From Agrococcus sp. KRD186 (lineage in GTDB: Bacteria; Actinomycetota; Actinomycetes; Actinomycetales; Microbacteriaceae), in contig NZ_JABFAP010000001.1 in NCBI RefSeq assembly GCF_017168255.1, forward strand, positions 1,954,366 to 2,018,365: 64,000 bases of DNA. Reading direction: 5' to 3'. This document shows, in pieces, positions 21,165 to 28,838 of this stretch. The translations under genes and the position numbers were made by a program. Below the pieces are notes generated by a model. It was not told the DNA's origin and did not search any database. It was given only the letters and a program-made list of their open reading frames with translations. Every line of letters begins with the position of its first letter. Position 1 is the stretch's first letter.

Positions 21165-21958
21165 TGCCCGAGGGCGACACCATCTACCGCGCGGCCGTGC
21201 GGCTGGGCGCGGCGATGGCGGGCCAGCGGCTGGTGCGCAGCGACTTCCGGGTCCCGGCGCTCGCCACGGCCGACCTCGCGGGAGAGCGCATCGACGAGGT
21301 GCGCAGCGTCGGCAAGCACCTGCTCATGCGGGGCGAGCACTGGACGATCCACTCGCACGCCGGCATGGACGGCCTGTGGCATGTGCTCGAGTCCGGCCGG
21401 CGCGCGCCCGTGCCCGCGCACACCATCCGCGCGGCGCTCGCGACCGCCGCCCACGAGATCGTCGGCTCGAGCCTGCCTGTGCTCGAGCTGCTGCCGCGCG
21501 CGCACGACCTCGACGCCGTCGCGCACCTCGGCCCCGACCTGCTCGATCCCGCGTGGGATGAGGCGATGGCAGCGGAAGCGGCCGCCCGGCTGCGCGTCAC
21601 GGGCGCGCCGGTCGGGGTGGCGCTGCTCGATCAGCGCGCGGTCGCCGGCCTCGGCAACGTGTACCGGGGCGAGCTGTGCTTCCTGCGCGGCGCGCACCCG
21701 ACGACGCCGATCGGCGAGGTCGCCGTCGAGCCGCTCGTCGCGCTCGCCCGGCGCCTCATGGTCGCCAACCGCGACCGCACCGAGCGCACCTTCACGGGCG
21801 ACACCCGCCGGGGCCGGCGCACCTGGGTGTACGGCCGCGGCGGCCAGCCGTGCCGGCGCTGCGGCACCCGCATCGAGGATGCGATGCTCGCGCTCGAGGA
21901 CGGCGCACTGCGACAGGTGCAGTGGTGCCCGCGCTGCCAGCCGGCCTCCACTAGCTGA
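21164..21958 (+). CDS. nei: Endonuclease VIII-like DNA glycosylase (Nei2 type)
   Basis: A 264-residue Fpg/Nei family bifunctional glycosylase/AP lyase that removes oxidised bases. After the initiator Met the mature N-terminus is Pro-Glu-Gly-Asp-Thr, the catalytic 'PEGDTIYRAA' of Nei enzymes. The helix-two-turn-helix block 'QRAVAGLGNVYRGELCFLRG' (about residues 155-174) holds the Asn of the DNA-binding motif. The C-terminal zinc finger has 'CRRCG' and 'WCPRCQ' (C-x2-C...C-x2-C). It is translationally coupled to lhr by a one-base overlap, which supports a shared role in base-damage repair. Its 3' end overlaps the convergent M20 gene by eight bases. Confidence 0.92.
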   Translation: MPEGDTIYRAAVRLGAAMAGQRLVRSDFRVPALATADLAGERIDEVRSVGKHLLMRGEHWTIHSHAGMDGLWHVLESGRRAPVPAHTIRAALATAAHEIVGSSLPVLELLPRAHDLDAVAHLGPDLLDPAWDEAMAAEAAARLRVTGAPVGVALLDQRAVAGLGNVYRGELCFLRGAHPTTPIGEVAVEPLVALARRLMVANRDRTERTFTGDTRRGRRTWVYGRGGQPCRRCGTRIEDAMLALEDGALRQVQWCPRCQPASTS

Positions 21959-23166
21959 GCCATGCCCGCGCGGCGGCCACCAGCGCGCGCACGCCGGTCG
22001 AGAGCGTGGGCTCGATCACCGGCCCGAAGTGCGGCGAGTGGTTCGAGGGCACGTCCTCGGGCATGCGGCCGGTGCGCAGCAGGTCGGGGAAGCGCTCGGG
22101 AGCGAAGCCGCCGAGGAACCAGAAGACGAGCGGTGCGCCGGCGGCAGTCGCCAGCACGCCGACATCCTCGCTGCCCGCCACGGGGCCCGGATCGATCACG
22201 CGCCCCTCCCCCAGCGCCGCCTCGAGCGCCGCGAAGGTGCGGGCGGTCGCTGCCGACTCGTTGACCGTGAGCGGGAAGCGCTCGACGTAGTCGATCTGCG
22301 GCTCCTTCGGTGCACCAGAGGCTGCTGCCTCGGCCCGCGCGATGCGCTCGATGCCGCCGAGCACCTTCTCGCGCACCGACTCGTCGAGCGTGCGCACGCT
22401 GAGCCCGAGCTTCGCCGACGGCGGGATGATGTTGTTCTTGGTGCCGGCGTGGATCTGCCCGACGGTGACGACGGCGCTGTCGGCCGGCGCGATCTCCCGG
22501 GCGACGATGCCCTGCAGCCGCGCGACCACGTTGGCGGCGAGGTAGACGGGGTCGATGGTGGTCTCGGGGCGGGAGCCGTGCCCGCCCTCGCCGTGCAGCG
22601 TGATGTCGATGGAGTCGGCGGCCGCCATCGCCACGCCCGCGTGCAGGCCGGCGAAGCCCGCGGGGAAGGGTGCGACGTGCTGGCCGAGCACCACGTCCGG
22701 TCGAGGCACCCGGTCGTAGAGGCCGTCCGCGACCATGCGCTCGGCACCGCCTCCCCACTCCTCGGCGGGCTGGAACAGCACGACGAGCGTGCCCGCCCAG
22801 TCTCCCGACGCATCCGCCAGCTGCTGGGCCGCGCCCAGCAGGCAGGTCACCGTGCACGTCGTGGCCGCAGGCGTGCATCAGCGGCACGTCGTGGCCCTCT
22901 GCGTCGAGGCCCCGAGCGGTGCTGGCGTAGTCGAGCCCGGTCTCCTCGAGCACGGGCAGCGCATCCATGTCAGCGCGCAGCAGCACCGTGGGCCCGTCGC
23001 CGTTGGCCAGCACGCCGACGACACCGGTCTCGGCGATGCCGGTGGTGACGGCGTAGCCGAGCGCCTGCAGGTGGCCGGCGACGAGACCCGCGGTGCGATG
23101 CTCCTGGAAGGTGAGCTCGGGATGGGCGTGCAGATCGCGGTAGATGGACGCGAGATCGAGGGTCAC
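21951..23166 (-). pseudogene. M20-family amidohydrolase broken by a +1 frameshift
   Basis: Two adjacent frames together make a full ~400-residue M20D aminoacylase/amidohydrolase. The first (GTG at 23166) has 'LHAHPELTFQEHRTA', 'VLLRADMDALPV' and 'HACGHDVH', with metal-binding Asp, Cys and His. The second resumes with 'VTCLLGAAQQL', 'LFQPAEEWGGGA', 'HGEGGHGSRPE' and 'SEDVGVLA'. The break is at 22850-22851, where one extra C (G on the coding strand) follows the HACGHDVH codons; removing it joins the frames. All other motifs are intact, so this is a very recent mutation or a sequencing error. TACGCT (23173-23178, minus strand) lies six bases before the GTG. Confidence 0.8.
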
Positions 23167-23233
23167 GCGGTCAGCGTACGTCGCAGGGTGGGCGCGCGGC
23201 AGAGGCGGCTTGGCTCACAGCGCCGACCGCGAG

Positions 23234-23857
23234 CTACGGCGCGTGCGTGCGCACCCACTCGTGCATCACGATGGCGGCGGCCGCGGCGGCGTTGATCGAG
23301 CGAGTGGAGCCGAACTGGCGGATGGCCACGTGCGCATCGGCGGCCGCGATCGCCTCGTCGGTCAGGCCCGGCCCCTCCTGACCGAACAGCAGCACGCAGG
23401 CCTCCGGCAGCGGCGCCGCGTCGACGGGCACGCTGCCGGCGGTGTTGTCGACGGCCACGACGACCAGGCCGGCCTCGTGCGCCCAGGTGCGGAACGCATC
23501 CGTCGTCTCGTGGTGCACGATGTGCTGGTAGCGGTCGGTGACCATGGCGCCGCGGCGATTCCAGCGGCGCTTGCCGATGATGTGCACTGCCGCGGCGGCG
23601 AAGGCGTTGGCGGTGCGCACGATCGAGCCGATGTTGAGGTCGTGCTGCCAGTTCTCGATCGCGACGTGGAAGGCGTGGCGGCGGCTGTCGAGGTCGGCGA
23701 CGATCGCCTCGAGGCGCCAGTAGCGGTAGCAGTCGACGACGTTGCGGCGGTCGCCGTGCTCGAGCAGCTCGGGGTCGTAGCGCTCGTCGGTCGGCCACTC
23801 GCCCTGCCACGGCCCGACGCCGACCTCGAGCTGCGGTTCGTCGGGGCCGGCGGTCAT
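23234..23857 (-). CDS. SPOUT-class (TrmH/SpoU) RNA 2'-O-methyltransferase
   Basis: A 207-residue SpoU-family methyltransferase acting on tRNA or rRNA ribose with S-adenosylmethionine. Motif 1 is 'HDLNIGSIVRTANAF' (about residues 70-84) with the conserved N-x-G-x2-R-T-A. Motif 2 is 'LLFGQEGPGLTDEAI' (about 152-166). Motif 3 is 'IRQFGSTRSINAAAAAAIVMHEW' with the S-x-N-A-A. Length fits TrmH-like enzymes without an N-terminal extension. AGGCTA (23864-23869; TAGCCT on the coding strand) lies six bases before the ATG, so it probably has its own, possibly leaderless, promoter just after the signal peptidase gene. Confidence 0.9.
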   Translation of the reverse strand: MTAGPDEPQLEVGVGPWQGEWPTDERYDPELLEHGDRRNVVDCYRYWRLEAIVADLDSRRHAFHVAIENWQHDLNIGSIVRTANAFAAAAVHIIGKRRWNRRGAMVTDRYQHIVHHETTDAFRTWAHEAGLVVVAVDNTAGSVPVDAAPLPEACVLLFGQEGPGLTDEAIAAADAHVAIRQFGSTRSINAAAAAAIVMHEWVRTHAP

Positions 23858-23873
23858 GGTTCCAGGCTAGGCG

Positions 23874-24458
23874 TCAGCCACCGACGCCGGTGACCGGCTC
23901 GGGCTCCGTCACCGACGCGGCATCGGTCGTGCGGCGACGGTCGCGAACTCCGCTGACGGCCATGACCCCCGCATAGACGAGGAGGCCACCAGCGACGAGC
24001 GCCACGAGCCACTGGCGTGCTGACCCGTCGAGGAACTGGTTCGCCCAGCCGAGCAAGGGCACCGCGTACCAGACTGTGCCGCGAATCTGCACGGGCCGCA
24101 CGGGCTCAGCATCAGCCACCTCGTTCGCATCCCCCTGCGTGATGAACCGCGTCTCACCGGTTGCACTGTCGGCGACCCGGGCGGTGACGCGGTGCGTGAC
24201 CAGCGTGGGTTGACCTGACTCGAGCTGATACGTCAGCACATCACCAACCTGCACCTCGTCGAACGGTGTCGGCTTGACCACGACCAGCGACCCTGCCGGC
24301 AGCGACGGCGACATCGAGCCGGTGAGGATGCTGAGCGGCACACCGCCGGTCACGGCGGGTACCCCGATGGTGAGGACTCCGATGCCGAGCACGAGCAGGA
24401 GGAGCCCTGCGCTCAGCCCCCGACCGATCGCCTTCCACGCCTCCGTCGCCGCGGTCAC
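23874..24458 (-). CDS. SipW-type (S26B, Ser/His) signal peptidase
   Basis: A 194-residue signal peptidase with an N-terminal membrane helix (about residues 10-35) and a C-terminal one (about 145-165). The catalytic serine is in 'TGSMSPSL' (about residue 48). The second catalytic residue is His in 'LVTHRV' (about 86) where ordinary bacterial type I enzymes have Lys. 'FITQGDANEVAD' is the conserved box D. This makes it an ER/SipW-like enzyme. The GTG at 24458 was chosen because it overlaps the preceding stop by four bases (GTGA). It is the last gene of an operon with three proteins carrying SipW-type signal sequences, which are its likely substrates. Confidence 0.9.
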   Translation of the reverse strand: MTAATEAWKAIGRGLSAGLLLLVLGIGVLTIGVPAVTGGVPLSILTGSMSPSLPAGSLVVVKPTPFDEVQVGDVLTYQLESGQPTLVTHRVTARVADSATGETRFITQGDANEVADAEPVRPVQIRGTVWYAVPLLGWANQFLDGSARQWLVALVAGGLLVYAGVMAVSGVRDRRRTTDAASVTEPEPVTGVGG

Positions 24459-25477
24459 GAGCCGCTCGCTGGCGGCAGGGAGAACGTCTGCGCGGCAGAG
24501 GACTCGGTGCACGGCTGGAGGCTGACCGCTTCTCGCCCATTGCCGAGGACTGTCGCGCACTCGCCCGGTATCCCTACGCTCTCGAGCCGGTAGCCACCTG
24601 CGACTGGACCAGAGATTCGCCATTGCTGGCTCGGGCCTTCGGACGCGGGCTGCAACTGCAGTGCCGTGCCGGTCGCCGTCCAGCGCTGTCCGGCGCGGTC
24701 GCCTTCACCGGCGACGATCGCGATCGTGCCGGACCCATTGACGATGCTCCACGTGAAGCTGTCGCAGCCCGGGTGCCGTTCGATGCCCGCACCCCCGGGC
24801 TGGATGCACCCCTTGCCGCCCTGCCCGATGTCGTAGAGCCCGTCCGGCAGGAGCACCGCGGCACCTGCGTCGACCAGCTGCGTGACGCGAGCCATCGGTG
24901 CGGCAACCGTCCACGCGGCAGCGGCCGCATACCTGAGCGAGGGTGCGAGCACCAGTGTTACCTGTCCGGCGGCGAAGGAGGCCTGGCTCTGCGCGGGCAG
25001 CGTCGTCTGCACGCAGACGAAGATCGACGCACCCGCAGCGATCGTGCCGGTGAACGTGATGCTGGCAGCGGTCGAGAGCTGGCCGGTGGTCGGCGAGGCG
25101 AGCGTCGCCTGCGCGTTGCAAGCCGCCTCGGTCGCGACGGGCGCGATCGCGACACCGATCGCTGCTGGCAGGCCAGCGACCGAAGGAGACTCAGCGCTGA
25201 CGGCCACCTCCAGGGTCGCACTGCGACTCCCCGCGTTCTGAATCTGCAGTGCTCCGGCGCTGCGCGTGTGCTCTGCGGTGTAGGTCGCGACGAGCGGCGA
25301 CGTCGTCGAGGTGGGCAGTACCGCGGCACGGACGCCCGTCGTCGCCGTACCCGCCTGCGCCTGAAGCTGCGCCTGGCCGCTCCAATAGGCGGCCGCCCCA
25401 CCGCCTCCGGCGACTACGAGGACGACGCTGACGAGGGCGATGAGCCGCAGACGGGTCCCACTAGACATGCGGGTCAT
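24455..25477 (-). CDS. Exported protein with SipW-type signal and C-terminal ricin-like lectin domain
   Basis: A 340-residue exported protein. A hydrophobic stretch (residues 10-30) is followed directly by 'AAAYWSGQAQL', the Ala-x-Tyr-Trp/Phe-Ser pattern after the cut site of SipW substrates. Residues 40-200 are a Ser/Thr/Ala-rich beta region. Residues 215-335 look like a ricin-B beta-trefoil: two QxW-type ends ('QRW', 'QQWRIS') and paired Cys ('GECATV', 'LQPCTESS'). A carbohydrate-binding role for a fibre or biofilm protein is an inference. Its ATG overlaps the upstream stop (ATGA) and its stop overlaps the signal peptidase start. The whole gene is lower in the GGATGCG word than its surroundings. 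Confidence 0.65.
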   Translation of the reverse strand: MTRMSSGTRLRLIALVSVVLVVAGGGGAAAYWSGQAQLQAQAGTATTGVRAAVLPTSTTSPLVATYTAEHTRSAGALQIQNAGSRSATLEVAVSAESPSVAGLPAAIGVAIAPVATEAACNAQATLASPTTGQLSTAASITFTGTIAAGASIFVCVQTTLPAQSQASFAAGQVTLVLAPSLRYAAAAAWTVAAPMARVTQLVDAGAAVLLPDGLYDIGQGGKGCIQPGGAGIERHPGCDSFTWSIVNGSGTIAIVAGEGDRAGQRWTATGTALQLQPASEGPSQQWRISGPVAGGYRLESVGIPGECATVLGNGREAVSLQPCTESSAAQTFSLPPASGS

Positions 25478-26049
25478 GTTGTCTGTCTCCCGTCGATGGT
25501 GATGGAGAACGTGCTTTCTGATGCCGGCATCGCGTCCGCTGCGACGTGCACTTCGAGGCAGCCGCTGAGCGCTGCGCCCGGTGCGATCGTCACCGGTTCA
25601 GTGTCAAAGGCTGCAGCGAGCAGGACCGTGGGTGTGCCGTTCAGTGCCGATGTAGCGAGGGCGCTCGTCGGGCACGAACTGCCGAGTATCCGCACCTCGA
25701 AGCCGGGCGCGGCAACGGCGCTGGCCGACAGCGCCATCGGCACGTCGCCGGTGTTGGTCAGCGTGAACGGTTGCCGGCGCGATTCTTCCGGCAACAGGTT
25801 CTGCCACAGCGCATCGTCGTGCCCGGCAGCCCATTGCGCTTCTAGGCCCGGGGTCCCCGTCGAGATGCTGCCGGCGTCGACGACAGCAGAGTCATTCCAT
25901 AGCGCGTATGACCCTCCGACGCCGGAGAGCACGACGCCGAGCACAACGGCAAGACCACCTGCGGCGAAGAGCGTGCGCATAGCGCTCGAGGCACGTCGAC
26001 CGTGCGCCGTCGGCCGTGCCGCGGTCGTGGTCGCCTGTGTGATGCGCAT
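25474..26049 (-). CDS. Exported TasA/CalY-like protein with alternate-type signal
   Basis: A 191-residue exported protein. After a basic N-region, the hydrophobic helix (about residues 24-46) ends 'GVGGSYALWNDSAVVDAGSISTG', the G-x-(T/S)-Y-A-x-(F/W)-x-D pattern of SipW-processed proteins such as TasA/CalY. The mature part is beta-rich: 'PFTLTNTGDVPMALSASA' resembles the TasA-like strand with N-T-G, and two Cys residues may form a disulfide. The start is not certain: ATG at 26049 (used) or 25980, neither with a clear ribosome-binding site. It is the second gene of the operon. Confidence 0.65.
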   Translation of the reverse strand: MRITQATTTAARPTAHGRRASSAMRTLFAAGGLAVVLGVVLSGVGGSYALWNDSAVVDAGSISTGTPGLEAQWAAGHDDALWQNLLPEESRRQPFTLTNTGDVPMALSASAVAAPGFEVRILGSSCPTSALATSALNGTPTVLLAAAFDTEPVTIAPGAALSGCLEVHVAADAMPASESTFSITIDGRQTT

Positions 26050-26078
26050 GGTTGAGGTGTGCCCGTGATCGACAGTGC

Positions 26079-26100
26079 CACCGTGCTATGAGGCACGGTG
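26079..26100 (-). terminator. Hairpin between the first and second SipW-operon genes
   Basis: CACCGTGC-TATGAG-GCACGGTG has perfect eight-base arms. It lies in the 74-base gap after the 183-residue subunit gene and before the next gene. An intra-operon hairpin here would raise the amount of the first product relative to the later ones, through partial termination or 3'-end protection. Confidence 0.45.
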
Positions 26101-26123
26101 ACAACGTCTGGATCAGTTCTCGG

Positions 26124-26675
26124 TCACGGCACCATCGCTGCAGTCTGCGTAACCGTGAACGAGACGCTATCGAAGTCGACGCTCGCGTTCTGGGAGATGT
26201 TCGGGGAGACGTTCTCGTCGGAGAGGTTGAAGGGGAACTCGACGGTGAGCGCAACCGGGATCGCATACGTGCCCGGTCCGTCGAACGTGATCGACTGGTC
26301 CGCGTTGAACGTAAGGGCGGCCCCATCAGGCACCGTTGCTGCGGCACCCGCACCCAATGTCAGCTCGAACTGCCCTGCAGCCTCCAGGGGGCTGATCTCC
26401 ACGGAGTCGAGCTCCAACTCGATGGTCCCCTGGATGTTGTCTCCTTCAGCCACCACGGCGAGGACCGTCGAGTACACGGCCTGATCGCCAGGCACCCAAG
26501 AGGCGATCTCCGGGGCCCACGCGCCCGTCGACGCATCGATCGTCAACTGGCCGGCGTTGATCGGGTCGACGGCGAGCGCAGCGTCGTCGTTCCAATATGC
26601 GAGCGATCCTGCCCCACCGAGGAGGAGGAGGACAGCGGCCGAAGCCGCGATCGAGCCCTTGGTGAATTTGTTCAT
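26124..26675 (-). CDS. Alternate-type signal peptide domain protein (main SipW substrate)
   Basis: A 183-residue exported protein. It starts 'MNKFTKGSIAASAAVLLLLGGAGSLAYWNDD': short basic N-region, hydrophobic helix, then the L-A-Y-W-N-D motif that defines alternate-type (SipW-dependent) signal sequences. The mature chain is acidic and beta-rich ('QLTIDASTGAWAPE', 'VALTVEFPFNLSDENVSPNISQNASVDFDSVSFTVTQTA'). The last block is typical of the actinobacterial family where 'P..SQ' and 'D.V.FTV.Q' end the protein. GGGAGA lies before the ATG. As first gene and smallest protein it is the best candidate for the major fibre or surface-layer subunit. Confidence 0.8.
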   Translation of the reverse strand: MNKFTKGSIAASAAVLLLLGGAGSLAYWNDDAALAVDPINAGQLTIDASTGAWAPEIASWVPGDQAVYSTVLAVVAEGDNIQGTIELELDSVEISPLEAAGQFELTLGAGAAATVPDGAALTFNADQSITFDGPGTYAIPVALTVEFPFNLSDENVSPNISQNASVDFDSVSFTVTQTAAMVP

Positions 26676-26972
26676 GACGGTCTCCCAAGTCGAGTTGCTG
26701 TCGCATGGTCGCGACGGCGGGGCCGTACCCGGAGCGCACCTGGGTGTGCGCATCATCAGGCATCGGGCCCAAGTCACAAACCTATTGAGCGAACCTCAGG
26801 ATGGAAGGCCGCAGGGCACAGCGGAGGCTCAGGGGCTCCGCGAGAGATTCAAAACCGAACGACCCGAAACATTGTTCGGCTAGAGGTTTCCTCAAATTCG
26901 CTTGAGATTTGCTCAAGAGCGGAATGTCTGGCCGTTCACACGACGGACACACACCCCGCGTAGCCTGGCCTC
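26676..26972. promoter_or_regulatory. Regulatory intergenic region with spaced CTCAA/TTGAG repeats
   Basis: This 297-base gap between the divergent SipW operon and the HAD gene is clearly richer in A+T than the rest. TTGAG occurs at 26785-26789. CTCAA, TTGAG and CTCAA follow at 26891, 26902 and 26912, about one helix turn apart. CCGAAC...GTTCGG forms a further inverted repeat at about 26856-26881. No gene is seen. The layout suggests binding sites for a dimeric regulator. TAGCCT at 26961-26966 is the -10 of the HAD gene. Confidence 0.4.
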
Positions 26973-27800
26973 ATGCCCATCTCCCGCACGCGCGCTGACA
27001 TCGAATGCTGGCTCACCGACATGGACGGCGTGCTCGTCCACGAGGATCGTCCGCTCCCGGGCGCCAAGGAGCTGCTGCAGCAGTGGAAGGACGCCGGCAC
27101 CGAGTTCCTGGTGCTCACGAACAATTCGATCTTCACGCCCCGTGACCTCGCGGCGCGACTGCGCGCATCCGGCCTGCATGTGCCCGAGGAGCGCATCTGG
27201 ACGAGCGCGCTCGCCACCGCCGACTTCCTGCACGACCAGGCGCCCGGCGGCTCCGCCTACGTGATCGGCGAGGCGGGCATCATCACCGCGCTGCACGAGA
27301 TCGGCTTCACGATGACCGACACCGATCCCGACTTCGTGGTGATCGGCGAGACCCGCTCCTACTCGTTCGAGGCGATCACGAAGGCGATCCGCCTGATCGC
27401 CGCCGGCGCCCGCTTCATCTCCACCAACCCCGATGCGACAGGCCCGAGCGCCGACGGCATCCTGCCCGCCACCGGTGCCATCAACGCGCTCATCACGAAG
27501 GCCACCGGCCGCGTGCCCTACATCGTCGGCAAGCCGAACCCGATGATGTTCCGCTCGGCGCTCAACAAGATCGGCGCGCACAGCGAGGTCACCGGCATGA
27601 TCGGCGACCGCATGGACACCGACATCATCGCCGGCATGGAGGCGGGGCTGCACACGGTGCTCGTGATGACCGGCATCAGCGACCCGGCGGTGGTCGAGAC
27701 CTACCCGTTCCGCCCCGACGAGATGCTCGAGAGCGTGCAGGACCTCGTCGACCCGAAGCCGATCGCCTCGGAGCTCGACGAGCCGCACGCAGACGTCTGA
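26973..27800 (+). CDS. HAD-IIA family phosphatase (NagD-like)
   Basis: A 275-residue haloacid-dehalogenase phosphatase. The nucleophile motif is 'WLTDMDGVLV' (Asp16 and Asp18). Motif II is 'LVLTNNSIF' (about residue 49). The C-terminal 'GKPNPMMFRSAL' and 'MIGDRMDTDIIAGMEAGLHTVLVMTG' complete the IIA-type active site with the cap between motifs II and III. Relatives hydrolyse nucleotide or sugar monophosphates (NagD prefers UMP). TAGCCT lies exactly six bases before the ATG, so the transcript is probably leaderless. It sits between two surface operons but has no obvious role in them. Confidence 0.9.
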   Translation: MPISRTRADIECWLTDMDGVLVHEDRPLPGAKELLQQWKDAGTEFLVLTNNSIFTPRDLAARLRASGLHVPEERIWTSALATADFLHDQAPGGSAYVIGEAGIITALHEIGFTMTDTDPDFVVIGETRSYSFEAITKAIRLIAAGARFISTNPDATGPSADGILPATGAINALITKATGRVPYIVGKPNPMMFRSALNKIGAHSEVTGMIGDRMDTDIIAGMEAGLHTVLVMTGISDPAVVETYPFRPDEMLESVQDLVDPKPIASELDEPHADV

Positions 27801-27816
27801 GCCCGCGCGCCGCGCG

Positions 27817-27843
27817 GCATCCTGCGCTCCGGGGTGCGGATGC
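27817..27843. terminator. Hairpin between HAD gene and sortase gene
   Basis: GCATCC...GGATGC arms enclose partly complementary GCGC/GTGC sequences. It stands in the 60-base gap between convergent genes and probably ends both transcripts. Confidence 0.4.
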
Positions 27844-27860
27844 GTCGGGGCCGGCCGCGC

Positions 27861-28772
27861 TCAGCCGCGCGGCCCGGGCAGACGGGGCGTGACGAGGCTG
27901 CGGTAGCCGACCGACAGTGCCCAGCCGCCGGCGAGCAGCACCGACCACCAGGGCTCGCCGGGGATCTCGGGCATCACCAATTCCTCGGCTGCGGGGGTGT
28001 CGGCGGCGGGGGTGGCGATGCGCTCGCCGGTGACGATGATGCGGTGGCTGTTGATGCCCAGCGGCGTGCAGGTCACGAGGCTCACGAGGTCGTCGCCGGA
28101 TTCCGGCAGCAGCAGGTCGGTGTTGCCGGGGTCGATCACCTGCACCTCGCGCACCCGGTAGACGAGCACCTCGCCGTAGACCTCAAGTTCGAAGACGTCG
28201 CCCACCTCGACCTTGTCGAGGTCGCTGAACAGCACCGCCTCGGGCAGACCTCGGTGCGCCGTGAGCACGCTGTGGGTGCCGGCGCCGCCGACCGGCAGCG
28301 CCGAGCCGAGCAGGTGGCCGACGCCGCGCCGCAGGGTCGCCTCGTCGGTGCCGTGGTAGATCGGCAGGTCGACCGCGATGGAGGGGATGCGGATGCGCGC
28401 CATCACGTCGGCCGGGCCGAGATCGAGCTGCGCCTGGTACGCCCGCACGATGGCCTGCTGGTCGGTGAGCGGCGTGCCGCCGTAGGGGTCGATCAGTGCG
28501 CCGCCGCTGAGGGTCGCGTTGTAGTCGCGGGCATCGGCGAGCTCCTGCTCGCGGCCCGCGGGGCCGAGCTCGGTCATGACCTCGGCGTAGTCGTCGACGC
28601 GGAAGGACTGCTCGAGCTGTGAGAACCAGCCCGCACCGGAGGGGTAGAGGGCGATGCTGGTGCCGAGCATGCCCATCAGCGCCACGGCGAGCGACGCAAG
28701 ACCCGCACGACGACGCCGGCGCCGCGCCGACGCCCGTGGCACGGGCGGTGCTGCCTCGATCGTGCGGGTCAT
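27861..28772 (-). CDS. srtC: Class C (pilus) sortase
   Basis: A 303-residue class C sortase that polymerises pilins by joining LPxTG Thr to a pilin-motif Lys. An N-terminal helix (about residues 22-42) and a C-terminal membrane segment 'WWSVLLAGGWALSVGYRSL' flank the catalytic domain. Catalytic His is in 'VLTAHRGLPEAVLF' (about residue 172), Cys in 'VTCTPLGINSHR' (about 233) and Arg is at the end of that motif (about 243). 'ARDYNATLSGGALIDPY' is the class C lid region. The ATG at 28772 was chosen for its GAGGAG five bases upstream. It is the last gene of the pilus operon, after a strong hairpin. Confidence 0.92.
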   Translation of the reverse strand: MTRTIEAAPPVPRASARRRRRRAGLASLAVALMGMLGTSIALYPSGAGWFSQLEQSFRVDDYAEVMTELGPAGREQELADARDYNATLSGGALIDPYGGTPLTDQQAIVRAYQAQLDLGPADVMARIRIPSIAVDLPIYHGTDEATLRRGVGHLLGSALPVGGAGTHSVLTAHRGLPEAVLFSDLDKVEVGDVFELEVYGEVLVYRVREVQVIDPGNTDLLLPESGDDLVSLVTCTPLGINSHRIIVTGERIATPAADTPAAEELVMPEIPGEPWWSVLLAGGWALSVGYRSLVTPRLPGPRG

Positions 28773-28797
28773 CGTCGCTCCTCTGCGATGAGACGAC

Positions 28798-28829
28798 TCC
28801 GTGGCAGAGGCCTGAGCCTCTGCCACGGA
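28798..28829 (-). terminator. Strong hairpin between pilin and sortase genes
   Basis: TCCGTGGCAGAGGC and GCCTCTGCCACGGA are perfect 14-base arms around a four-base loop. It starts ten bases after the pilin stop and ends 26 bases before the sortase ATG. No T-run follows. As the most stable hairpin in the window, it is likely a partial terminator or mRNA-stability element that keeps pilin output above sortase output. Confidence 0.65.
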
Positions 28830-28838
28830 GCCTGGGGA

